Origin: Treponema sp.
GTDB taxonomy: Bacteria > Spirochaetota > Spirochaetia > Treponematales > Breznakiellaceae
DNA length: 36,998 nucleotides
Direction: 5' to 3'
NCBI GenBank assembly: GCA_009788065.1
Contig: WQSF01000015.1
Location: 1-36,998 of the forward strand
The position numbers and the translations under genes are program-made. The notes under the pieces are model-generated. The model searched no databases. It saw only the letters and a program-made list of their open reading frames with translations, and was not told the DNA's origin. Below, piece by piece: positions 14,832 to 22,705 of the stretch. Positions within the stretch are counted from its first letter, which is position 1. Every line of letters starts with the position of its first letter.

Positions 14832-16100
14832 CTACTCATATTTCCTAAACACAATCACACCGTTATGTCCACCGAAACCGAGCGAACCTGACGCGGCGGC
14901 TTTTATTTCTCCGTATTGAACTTTATTGGGAACATAATCCAAATCACATTCGGGAGCAGGGTTATCAAGATTGATTGTTGGCGGGAAAAATCCGTCGCGG
15001 ATCGCGAGAATACATGCGATGGCTTCAATGCCGCCGGCTCCGGCTATACAATGTCCGTGCATACTCTTCGTGCTGGATACTTTCATTTTGTAAGCATGAT
15101 CTCCAAAAGCCATTTTTATCATCTTTGTTTCTGTAGGATCGTTAATTTCTGTCGATGTTCCATGCGCGTTGTAATATTGAATTTCCTCCGGTTTCATTTC
15201 CGCATCTTCAAGCGCCAGTCTTACCGCGTTTGCTCCGCCTTCTCCTGCCGGGTCTGGCGATGTTATGTGATACGCGTCCGCTGTCGCGCCGTATCCTGCA
15301 AGTTCCACGATAATTTTAGCGCCGCGAGCTTTTGCGTGCTCTTCGCTTTCAAGAATTAAAACGCCTGAGCCTTCACCCATGACAAAGCCGTCACGGTCAG
15401 CGTCAAAGGGGCGCGAAGCTTTTTCGGGTTCGTTACAGCGTTTTGTAGATAGCGCTTTAAGCATCTGGAAACCGCCGATAGCAAACGGAACAATTACAGC
15501 TTCCGTGCCGCCTGCGATTACTACATCGCATCTGCCCGAACGTATTAATTCAAGCCCCTGTCCGATAGAGTCTGTACCGGCGGCGCAGGCTGTCACCTGC
15601 GTATATGCAGGGCCTTTTGTACCGAAGATCATCGAAATATTTCCTGCCGCTTCGTTTGGAATCATCATGGGAACTGTTAGAGGCAACATTCTTTTCGGAC
15701 CGTCGTTAAAAAGTTTTTTCATCGATTCGCTTACTGTTTCAAATCCGCCGATGCCGTTACCCATAACAATACCTGTTTTCCCGGCATTACATTTTATGGG
15801 TCTTTTGCCTTCCGCGTCAGTCTCTCCCATAAGCTCTGCTTGAATCAGAGCCTGCGCTGCCGCCGCTACCGCAAATTGGGTAAAGCGGCACATCTTACGC
15901 GCTTCTTTTTTATCCATCCAAAGCCCTGTGTCAAAATCTTTTACTTCACCCGCAATCTTAACATCAAAATTTGCGGTGTCAAAAGAAGTGATCGGACCGA
16001 TGCCGCTTTTCCCGGCTTTTAAAGCCGCGCAAAAATCTTCAACATTGTTGCCGATGGGAGTAATCGCTCCCATTCCTGTTACTACTACTTTCTTTTTCAT
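14832..16100 (-). CDS. fabF: Beta-ketoacyl-ACP synthase II
   Basis: 422 aa. The thiolase-fold triad is complete: Cys172 in VTACAAGTDS, His313 in NAHGTSTEINDPTE and His350 in KSMHGHCIAGAGG. In most FabF the last motif reads KSMTGHLLGAAGG, so this copy is slightly divergent around the second His. It condenses malonyl-ACP with acyl-ACP and drives chain extension. The ribosome-binding site is AGGAG. It starts 8 bases after the fabG stop. In many bacteria acpP sits exactly here, between fabG and fabF; in this cluster it does not. Confidence 0.95.
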   Translation of the reverse strand: MKKKVVVTGMGAITPIGNNVEDFCAALKAGKSGIGPITSFDTANFDVKIAGEVKDFDTGLWMDKKEARKMCRFTQFAVAAAAQALIQAELMGETDAEGKRPIKCNAGKTGIVMGNGIGGFETVSESMKKLFNDGPKRMLPLTVPMMIPNEAAGNISMIFGTKGPAYTQVTACAAGTDSIGQGLELIRSGRCDVVIAGGTEAVIVPFAIGGFQMLKALSTKRCNEPEKASRPFDADRDGFVMGEGSGVLILESEEHAKARGAKIIVELAGYGATADAYHITSPDPAGEGGANAVRLALEDAEMKPEEIQYYNAHGTSTEINDPTETKMIKMAFGDHAYKMKVSSTKSMHGHCIAGAGGIEAIACILAIRDGFFPPTINLDNPAPECDLDYVPNKVQYGEIKAAASGSLGFGGHNGVIVFRKYE

Positions 16101-16108
16101 ATTTTCTC

Positions 16109-16843
16109 CTAGAAATACATTCCGCCGTCTACGGGCAATACCTGCCCTGTAATATATGATGAATCATCAGATGCAAAAAACAATACCGCTTTAGCAACAT
16201 CCTCTTGCTTTCCCGGACGTTTCAATGGAACACTGTCAAGCATTTTCTTTTTTATTTCTTCTGGTAGAACAGCGGTCATGTCCGTCTCGATATAACCGGG
16301 AGCGATTGCGTTTGCGCGCACTCCTCGCGAGGCAACTTCATTGGCGATACTTTTTGTAACAGCAATAAGCCCCGATTTGCTCGCGGCGTAATTTGCCTGT
16401 CCGCCGTTACCGTGAATACCGACAATACTTGCCATATTGATAATGGAACCTTGTCGTTTTCTTATCATATCTCTGGCAACAGTACGCGATACAAAGAACG
16501 CGGCGGAAAGATTAATGTCTATAACTTTCTGCCATTCATCTACAGACATTCTAAAGGAAAGATTGTCTTTTGTAATACCGGCGTTATTAACAAGAATATC
16601 AAATCCGTCAGATTCTTTTACCGCGCTGTCGATCACAGAGTCTATTGTTGAAAGCTGTGAAAGATCCAACTGTATCCAGTGAAGTTTTCCGTTTGCCGCC
16701 GCAGTTCTGTCCGCAAGATCTTCCGGTACCTTGTAATCAAGCCCCCAAACTTCGGCTCCTTCCGCGATAAATAAATCGGCTATCGTTTTTCCGATTCCTC
16801 TTAAAGCGCCTGTAACTAACGCTTTTTTGTTTTCAAGTCTCAT
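16109..16843 (-). CDS. fabG: 3-oxoacyl-ACP reductase
   Basis: 244 aa classical short-chain dehydrogenase. TGALRGIGKT (11-20) binds NADPH, NNAG (86-89) is conserved, and the catalytic tetrad is Asn111, Ser139, Tyr152 and Lys156 (NMASIVG, NYAASKSG). The C-terminal APGYIETDMT and ITGQVLPVDGGMYF match FabG. It reduces 3-oxoacyl-ACP to 3-hydroxyacyl-ACP. Its cofactor motif reads TGALRGIG rather than TGASRGIG. The start follows AAGGAG, and the gene lies 15 bases after fabD in the same transcript. Confidence 0.94.
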   Translation of the reverse strand: MRLENKKALVTGALRGIGKTIADLFIAEGAEVWGLDYKVPEDLADRTAAANGKLHWIQLDLSQLSTIDSVIDSAVKESDGFDILVNNAGITKDNLSFRMSVDEWQKVIDINLSAAFFVSRTVARDMIRKRQGSIINMASIVGIHGNGGQANYAASKSGLIAVTKSIANEVASRGVRANAIAPGYIETDMTAVLPEEIKKKMLDSVPLKRPGKQEDVAKAVLFFASDDSSYITGQVLPVDGGMYF

Positions 16844-16858
16844 ATTAACTCCTTACTG

Positions 16859-17836
16859 TTAGGCGCCAATTTTGGCAATATCTTCCGCTGTTCCGGCGCT
16901 ATAAATAGAAATTTCGCTCCCGTTTGCGCCAACAGGCGATGAGTCTTTCCATAAACCTTGTAATACTTTACCGGGACCAACTTCCAAACATGCTTCAAAA
17001 CCGCAAGCCGCGATTGACGCCTGTTCATCCACCCATCGAACGGGGTTTGTTATCTGCTTTACGGCAAGCTCTTTCGCTTCCGCGCCGGAAGAAATCTTCT
17101 TGCCGGTTACATTGGAAAAAATTGTTATGCATGGATCATTGAATGTAATTTTTTCAAGAATGGGCATAAAACCTTCCAGAGCATCAGCCATAAGCGGCGA
17201 ATGGAAAGGTCCCGCTACCTGCAGGCGGATAACGCGCTTTGCGCCGGCTTCTTTAAAACGGGTTTCCGCTTCTGTTAAAGCCGCGGCTGTACCGCTTACA
17301 ACAACCTGCTTCGGCGAATTAATGTTAGCCGCATACAAATCTTTTAATCCTTCTGCTTTCCATTTTGCAATTAATTCTTCAACCTGATCCGGAACAAGAC
17401 CGACAACAGCCGCCATTCCCGGCGCGGCTGACATATCTCCGCCTGCGGCTTCACGAAGTTTATCGGAAACGCGCTGCATCGCTTCGCCTCTTGTTTTAAC
17501 AAGACGGAAACAATCTTCCGCGCTGACGATACCCGCGCACACAAGAGCGGCATATTCTCCAAGGCTGAAACCGGCGCAAGCTCCGGGCTTATATCCCTGA
17601 TCGCCAAGAAAAGCCGCCGCCGCAAGATTGGCGACTGTAATTACAGGCTGTGAGACATCAGTGCGCTTAAGATTGTCAGCGTCGGACTGAAGAATATCTT
17701 TTACATCTTTACCGAAAATTTCAGACGCTGCGTTAAAAAGAGATTTTACAGCCGCGGATTCAATTAAATCCATCGCCATACCGGAATACTGGGCTCCCTG
17801 CCCCGGAAATAAATACACAACATTTTGCTTGTTCAT
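16859..17836 (-). CDS. fabD: Malonyl-CoA:ACP transacylase
   Basis: 325 aa. FPGQGAQYSGMAMDL at the N-terminus, the nucleophile Ser91 in GFSLGEYAAL, His212 in AGPFHSPLM and LEVGPGKVL near the end identify FabD. The usual GHSLGE has Phe in place of His, a tolerated change in the nucleophile elbow; the catalytic His is the separate His212. It loads malonyl groups onto ACP. The ribosome-binding site is AGAGG, and the gene begins 18 bases after the fabH stop. Confidence 0.94.
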   Translation of the reverse strand: MNKQNVVYLFPGQGAQYSGMAMDLIESAAVKSLFNAASEIFGKDVKDILQSDADNLKRTDVSQPVITVANLAAAAFLGDQGYKPGACAGFSLGEYAALVCAGIVSAEDCFRLVKTRGEAMQRVSDKLREAAGGDMSAAPGMAAVVGLVPDQVEELIAKWKAEGLKDLYAANINSPKQVVVSGTAAALTEAETRFKEAGAKRVIRLQVAGPFHSPLMADALEGFMPILEKITFNDPCITIFSNVTGKKISSGAEAKELAVKQITNPVRWVDEQASIAACGFEACLEVGPGKVLQGLWKDSSPVGANGSEISIYSAGTAEDIAKIGA

Positions 17837-17854
17837 TTTTCTTTTACCTCTGTT

Positions 17855-18901
17855 TTACCATATTATAATATTACCGCCGTAGGTCAGCCCTCCGCCGAAT
17901 CCTACGGTCAGGATTAAATCGCCTTTCTTCAACATACCGCCGCGGTTCATTTCGTCTAACGCGATTGGAATTGTCGCTGAAGAAGTATTTGCGTATTCTT
18001 CAATGTTCATATAAAATTTTTCGGCAGGGATGTTCAGTCTCATTCTAGCCGCTTTTACAATACGCGCGTTTGCCTGATGAGGAACAATCCATGCGACATC
18101 ATCAATATTGATGTTTCCTTCGTTCATAAGCGCGGTGATTGTATTTGCTATCACTCCAACAGCGAAATTATAAACTTCCTGTCCGTTCATCTCGACGCAA
18201 ATCGGCACATCAACCACTTCGCCTGTTTTAAACGGATGGCGCGTGCCGCCTCTTCGCATAAGAAGGCTTTCGGCACCGGAACCGTCAGAATAAAGAAGCG
18301 TTTTTAGTAAACCCGTTTTTGCCTGACAACATTCACATTCGCCGGTTTTTTCCAAAACTACGGCGCCCGCGCCGTCGCCGAATAAAACGCAGGTTTTCCT
18401 GTCGTTCCAATTTACCATTTTTGTTAAAAGTTCGGAGCCGATTACCAGAGCGCGTTTTCGCTGAGGGCTGACAGATAAAAATCCCGCCGCGGTTTCAAGC
18501 CCGTAAACAAATCCGGTACAACCGGCGGAAATATCCATCGCGGGGATTTTTTTCGCTCCGATTTTATTCTGTACGATACACGCCGTAGAAGGAGTGCCGA
18601 AATAATCCGCCGTCGCTGTAGCAAGAATAATCACGTCAATTGTGGCTGCGGCTTCCGCCGCGGCGTTATCTCTTTGCGTTAAATCACTGCCGGTGTAGCC
18701 AGCAACCATTGCAAGGGCGTTTTTAGCCGCTTCAACAGCCAAATCACTGCATGCGACAGATTCATCTGCTATATAGCGGTTCCCGATACCGGTATGGGAT
18801 CTGATCCATTCATCGGTAGTTTCGACCTTAGCTGCCAACTCTTCATTACTGACTTTATTTGGAGGCACAACCCGTCCGGTTCCAATAATTTCTATAGCCA
18901 T
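17855..18901 (-). CDS. fabH: Beta-ketoacyl-ACP synthase III
   Basis: 348 aa, about 30 longer than typical. The triad is Cys128 (AGCTGFVYGL), His275 (VPHQANARI) and Asn305 (YANTSSATIP). The extra length comes mostly from an Ala-rich insertion at about 68-88 (GYTGSDLTQRDNAAAEAAA) and a Cys-rich turn CECCQ near 189-193. It starts fatty-acid synthesis by condensing acetyl-CoA or another short acyl-CoA with malonyl-ACP. It is the first gene of the cluster fabH-fabD-fabG-fabF-fabZ-fabV. The start follows AAAAAGG at short spacing. A 25-bp interrupted palindrome lies 12 bases upstream and is a candidate operator for the operon. Confidence 0.94.
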   Translation of the reverse strand: MAIEIIGTGRVVPPNKVSNEELAAKVETTDEWIRSHTGIGNRYIADESVACSDLAVEAAKNALAMVAGYTGSDLTQRDNAAAEAAATIDVIILATATADYFGTPSTACIVQNKIGAKKIPAMDISAGCTGFVYGLETAAGFLSVSPQRKRALVIGSELLTKMVNWNDRKTCVLFGDGAGAVVLEKTGECECCQAKTGLLKTLLYSDGSGAESLLMRRGGTRHPFKTGEVVDVPICVEMNGQEVYNFAVGVIANTITALMNEGNINIDDVAWIVPHQANARIVKAARMRLNIPAEKFYMNIEEYANTSSATIPIALDEMNRGGMLKKGDLILTVGFGGGLTYGGNIIIW

Positions 18902-18912
18902 ATTACCTTTTT

Positions 18913-18937
18913 ATGACAAATTTTAAATACTTGTCAT
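18913..18937. promoter_or_regulatory. Interrupted palindrome before fabH, candidate FAS operator
   Basis: ATGACAA (18913-18919) and TTGTCAT (18931-18937) are perfect 7-bp inverted copies around 11 AT-rich bases, ending 12 bases before the fabH ATG. On the minus strand a perfect TTGACA lies at 18972-18967 but no good -10 follows at normal spacing; TAAAAT inside the palindrome is an alternative -10. A regulator bound here would block the operon. It does not match the FapR or FabT patterns I know. Confidence 0.4.
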
Positions 18938-19027
18938 GCTCCTATTTTTTACAAATTTCCCGATCTTGTCAAGATATAAATTGGACACTAAAGCAATTTT
19001 TTCGGTTGCAAAATAAAATGCCAAAAT

Positions 19028-19143
19028 GGTGTCAGTCACCTCTTATGATTCTACAAAAAGCTTTAACAAAGTAAAAAAGGTGTCAGTCACCTCTTAATTA
19101 TTTACAAAACTGTAAAACAACAAACAAATGGTGTCAGTCACCT
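19028..19143. repeat. 51-bp-period tandem repeat, locus 2 (three cores)
   Basis: The core GGTGTCAGTCACCT occurs perfectly three times at 19028, 19079 and 19130, again at exactly 51-base steps. The linkers resemble those at 3981-4096 (CTCTTA, TTCTACAAAA or TTTACAAAA, AAAGTAAAAAA). As in locus 1 the third unit keeps only the core, which ends in CACCTAA. The array fills most of the divergent gap between fabH and the radical SAM gene, ending 21 bases before the latter's -10 box. Confidence 0.9.
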
Positions 19144-19160
19144 AAGAATTTTCCCAAATG

Positions 19161-19169
19161 TGATATACT
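19161..19169 (+). promoter_or_regulatory. Extended -10 promoter for a leaderless radical SAM mRNA
   Basis: TGATATACT is an extended -10 (TGn plus TATACT at 19164-19169) and ends exactly six bases before the ATG at 19176. Initiation seven bases after the -10 would fall on the A of the start codon. No Shine-Dalgarno exists between. The -35 position (about 19141-19146) overlaps the end of the repeat array and is not consensus-like, as expected for an extended -10. Confidence 0.6.
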
Positions 19170-19175
19170 TTTGCA

Positions 19176-20156
19176 ATGTTGGACCTGTATAAATCTTGCA
19201 AATTATGCCCGAGAAACTGCGGAATTAACCGTCTTGCGGGAGAAACAGGTTTTTGCGGAGAAACCGCTGAACTCAGGATTGGCGCGGCTGTCATTCATAA
19301 AGGCGAAGAACCGCCGCTTGTTGGAACTGGCGGCTCAGGGACAATTTTTATAAGCGGATGCAGCTTGGGATGCGCTTTCTGTCAGAATTATCAGCTCTCC
19401 GAAGGAGGGCATTTGTCCGGGGGAGCGCGGACAGGTTTAGGCAAACCAGTTTCTCCCGATGAATTCGCCGGAATTTGCGCGGCGCTGCGTGACAAGGGTG
19501 CGGAAAATATCAACATTGTAACAGGAAGCCATGCGGTACCGGCGCTTATAAAAGGTTTTATAGCGGCGCGAAAAGCGGGGGTGAACATTCCGGCGCTTTG
19601 GAATTCATCGGGCTACGAAAGCCCGCAGGTTCTTGAACTATTAAAAGATCATGTTGATATTTACCTGCCGGATTTAAAAACACTGGATTCAGAGATTGCG
19701 CAAAATTTTTTTAACGCGCCGGATTATCCTGAAACTGCAAAAACAGCTATTTTAAAAATGATCGATATGCTGGAAGAAAAATCGCCTGAATACGCGCGGG
19801 AAAAAATAATTGTGCGGCACCTTGTTCTGCCCGGTTTGCTTGAATCTACCCGCTCTGTACTTAGGTGGTTTGCAGATAACATTAAAAATCGCGCTCTGCT
19901 TTCGCTGATGACTCAATATACGCCTGTCTACAGGCATTCTCCGACTCCAAACAAAAATATTGATATTCCAAACAGATTTTTATCAGAAGAAGAATACAAC
20001 ACCGTTATGAAATGGCTTGAAGAATTTAATATTGAAGACGGTTTTTGCCAGGAGCTTGTTACCGGCAGCAACTGGCTGCCGGATTTCAAACTTATTAATC
20101 CATTTTCGTCGGAACTTTCAGTTCCTGTTTGGCACTTCTCTACCAGCCGAACTTAA
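19176..20156 (+). CDS. PflX-type radical SAM protein (COG1313-like)
   Basis: 326 aa. The N-terminal CKLCPRNCGINR...GETGFC (Cys8, 11, 15, 27) precedes the radical SAM motif SGCSLGCAFCQNYQLS with Cys62, Cys66 and Cys69 (CxxxCxxC), which binds the 4Fe-4S cluster and S-adenosylmethionine. The layout, with EEPPLVGTGGSGTIF before the cluster motif, matches the PflX family, homologues of pyruvate formate-lyase activase whose substrate is not established. The extra N-terminal cysteines could bind a second metal or cluster. The ATG cannot be moved far downstream without losing CxxCxxxC. It appears to be translated from a leaderless transcript. Its 3' end overlaps the opposing barrel gene by 17 bases. 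Confidence 0.87.
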   Translation: MLDLYKSCKLCPRNCGINRLAGETGFCGETAELRIGAAVIHKGEEPPLVGTGGSGTIFISGCSLGCAFCQNYQLSEGGHLSGGARTGLGKPVSPDEFAGICAALRDKGAENINIVTGSHAVPALIKGFIAARKAGVNIPALWNSSGYESPQVLELLKDHVDIYLPDLKTLDSEIAQNFFNAPDYPETAKTAILKMIDMLEEKSPEYAREKIIVRHLVLPGLLESTRSVLRWFADNIKNRALLSLMTQYTPVYRHSPTPNKNIDIPNRFLSEEEYNTVMKWLEEFNIEDGFCQELVTGSNWLPDFKLINPFSSELSVPVWHFSTSRT

Positions 20157-21369
20157 TTCCGAAATTAACGCCTAAACCGCCGCCTGACCAGCTCTTTGTA
20201 AATTTTTGCGATCTGAGTTCCGCGCCGAGATCCAGTTCAAACGCTCTAAAATTAATCGCAAGATTTAAACTATTCACAAACATGCGGTCTGTGTAGTTAA
20301 CCCCGAGTGTCGCGATAAAACAATTTGCTATATTTAACCTGCCGTTAATACCGGCTTCGAAGGAACCTACTTTGCCGTATAATTTACTAATACCGAATCC
20401 GACCACCGGCGTAACAGTAAGCAATCTGCTTCCGAACAACGGCCGCCAATCCAGACTTAACAGCATTTTAAACGGCCGCCTGACCCCCACTTCTTCTTTG
20501 CCGTAAACTGCATTAGAATCAATATTGATAAAATCGTCCAGATGATCAAAATCTATTTCGCCGCCCACGCTGTCCTTCAACTGCATATAATCAAACATCT
20601 TTGAAGGCGCTATCGGAATATTTATAAAATCCAGAGAGATGTCAAAATCAAGGAACGGCAGTATTTTTGTTATCCCGATTTCTTTGGCGAGCGGAAACGA
20701 GACTCCCGCAGTGATGTCAAAGCCGGGTTTTCCTGTAAGAGAAAAGCCGCTCCCGAAATTTTCTATGGGAACAGCGGCAAATACCTGCAGATCGTAATCA
20801 ATGCGCAGTGTTGTCGAATCGTTATGCGTCATTGTGTATGTGAGTCCCTCCGGTTTTATGTACGCAAGAGAATAAAACAGCGAAGGATTGAATTTAACCT
20901 TAAATTTCTTTATATTGAATTTAGAGGAAATCGTAGCCGACGCGAACAACGCGCCCGATAAATCCGACGTTTCTTTTACAGCCTCGCTCAATGAAAGCAT
21001 ATTGCCTGAAAGGCTGAGTATTCCTATACCCTGCACGCCGGTGTGTAAGCCAAAACCCCATCCTTTTTTTGACGTATAGGTAAAATAGAAGGGAGACATA
21101 TTAAGCCCCACGTTCATATTAAAACCGTCTTTTAATTCATCCAGATTGATCTGGACTGTTTCATTAAAAACCTGTTTGAATGTAAGGAAATTGTTGGCAA
21201 AGAATACGTTCATGTTGGCAAGACCGACTTCAAAACGGCGTTCGTGAATTATAAACGGTTTTTTGCCTACCACATCCAGCGGATCATCGCCAAAGGGTTC
21301 TTCTACCGCAAAAACGCTGAACGGAGCTGCAAGCGTCAATATAAATAAAATAAATATAATCTTTTTCAC
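20140..21369 (-). CDS. Predicted outer-membrane beta-barrel protein
   Basis: 409 aa beginning at GTG after the strong AGGAGGAAGGT site. Residues 1-21 are a cleavable signal peptide (MKKIIFILFILTLAAPFSVFA). The mature protein is dominated by alternating hydrophobic/aromatic strands (FYFTYTSKKGWGFGLHTG, FNPSLFYSLAYI, MLLSLDWRPLFGSRLLTVTPVVGFGI, FELDLGAELRS) and ends LGVNFGIKFGW with a C-terminal aromatic residue, as in many outer-membrane barrels. No enzymatic motif is visible. It follows the lipoprotein gene by 9 bases, so the two are co-transcribed and may form an outer-membrane complex. The specific family was not recognised. Confidence 0.72.
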   Translation of the reverse strand: MKKIIFILFILTLAAPFSVFAVEEPFGDDPLDVVGKKPFIIHERRFEVGLANMNVFFANNFLTFKQVFNETVQINLDELKDGFNMNVGLNMSPFYFTYTSKKGWGFGLHTGVQGIGILSLSGNMLSLSEAVKETSDLSGALFASATISSKFNIKKFKVKFNPSLFYSLAYIKPEGLTYTMTHNDSTTLRIDYDLQVFAAVPIENFGSGFSLTGKPGFDITAGVSFPLAKEIGITKILPFLDFDISLDFINIPIAPSKMFDYMQLKDSVGGEIDFDHLDDFINIDSNAVYGKEEVGVRRPFKMLLSLDWRPLFGSRLLTVTPVVGFGISKLYGKVGSFEAGINGRLNIANCFIATLGVNYTDRMFVNSLNLAINFRAFELDLGAELRSQKFTKSWSGGGLGVNFGIKFGW

Positions 21370-21378
21370 ACCTTCCTC

Positions 21379-22650
21379 CTACTGTCCAAATTCCACTCTG
21401 GCTTTAACACCGACTGTTAAATCCAGTCTGGTAATTTCCAGCTTCCTCGGCAATGCTAATGTCGCACCGTTTTCGTAATGAATATCAAACGCAGGCGCGA
21501 AAGGATAAGTGTCCAGAACTTTCTTCATTTTCTCTTCCGGGAAATCTAAACTAATCGAATTAGAATTTAACGGTATGTCAAAATATGTATTTTCTGCATC
21601 TGATATAACAATTTTTGATTTTGTAAATGGAAGACTTGCGCCAAATGTTATCTTAAGATTTAAACTTGTAATGTCCAACATTCCGTCCAGCAAGCCGCCC
21701 GCCGAACTCCTTCCCAGAAGATCATCGGCTTCTACGGGTGTTGTAGGACAAGAACAATTCTCGTAGTCTAAGCCGCAAACATCACATAAATCATCCTCGT
21801 CGTTGTCTGTAAATCCGCTTATCACTTTACCGCCTGAGCCGAGATCGTCAAATTCAAAATCACCGGCGGCTGTCGCTTCCATTTTAAGCGGAAGCCAAAT
21901 AATTAATTCAATTTTAATTTTTCCGGGATCAAGCATATCCCTTCTTACTTTTACAGTCGGATCATCTTTATATGCTATCTTAACACTCAGAGTATTACTA
22001 CTGGTACCAATCGGCAAACTGTCAGTAATATCATGACCGCCAAAAGGAATTACGGTACCGGGATAGTCGTCTGAGTTGGTCGCCAGGAAATTCGCAAACC
22101 CGTCGGGGGCTGATGATTTTCCCTTCTCTTCGCCTCCGATCTTTATTGAAAAACAATCAAGAATATTATGACCGTAAATATAGAGAGCGGCTTTATACCC
22201 TGTAAATCTAAAATCGTGTATATATTCGCTTAAATCGAAATCCGGCATATCAAAAGTTTCTTCTCCAGGAATTTCTGCCGGATAATCAAATTTAGGAAAT
22301 TCACTAACGTTAAACACTCCATTTGTAATTTCCAGTTCATTATTACTCCCCATAGCGGCTTCAATAGCAGTTCTATTAGTAAATTCAAAATCTAATTCAT
22401 CGACATTAATATAAATTAATGTTGTATACACATCCTTTACATTCACACAATCAAATATTTTAACACTTTCATTTTCTTTCATATCGTCAAAGAGTCCGCT
22501 GACCATATCATTTAACGTTTCTCCGATATCATACCTTCCGGCTAATGAAAAACCCGGGTTTCCGGTAACTTCTATAGCTTTCGGGATATCGCATGTAGAA
22601 AAACCGAATATAAACACGGCTGACGCTAGAAAAACAAAGAGCTTTTTCAT
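21379..22650 (-). CDS. Lipoprotein with an Asp-rich CxxC/CxC knuckle
   Basis: 423 aa after GGAGG. The signal peptide MKKLFVFLASAVFIFGFSTC gives a lipidated Cys20 in a relaxed, spirochaete-style lipobox. The body is beta-rich and acidic. At 281-301, TDNDEDDLCDVCGLDYENC and SC place four cysteines (289, 292, 299, 301) next to a DxDxDD run, resembling a thrombospondin type 3-like calcium loop or a small zinc knuckle. The last ~120 residues are another beta domain. No homologue is recognised. It is the first gene of a pair with the predicted barrel, which suggests a peripheral outer-membrane partner. Confidence 0.7.
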   Translation of the reverse strand: MKKLFVFLASAVFIFGFSTCDIPKAIEVTGNPGFSLAGRYDIGETLNDMVSGLFDDMKENESVKIFDCVNVKDVYTTLIYINVDELDFEFTNRTAIEAAMGSNNELEITNGVFNVSEFPKFDYPAEIPGEETFDMPDFDLSEYIHDFRFTGYKAALYIYGHNILDCFSIKIGGEEKGKSSAPDGFANFLATNSDDYPGTVIPFGGHDITDSLPIGTSSNTLSVKIAYKDDPTVKVRRDMLDPGKIKIELIIWLPLKMEATAAGDFEFDDLGSGGKVISGFTDNDEDDLCDVCGLDYENCSCPTTPVEADDLLGRSSAGGLLDGMLDITSLNLKITFGASLPFTKSKIVISDAENTYFDIPLNSNSISLDFPEEKMKKVLDTYPFAPAFDIHYENGATLALPRKLEITRLDLTVGVKARVEFGQ

Positions 22651-22705
22651 TTTATACCTCCATAACTAGAATATAGTGCAATATACGGCAAAAGTCCATA
22701 TTTGA

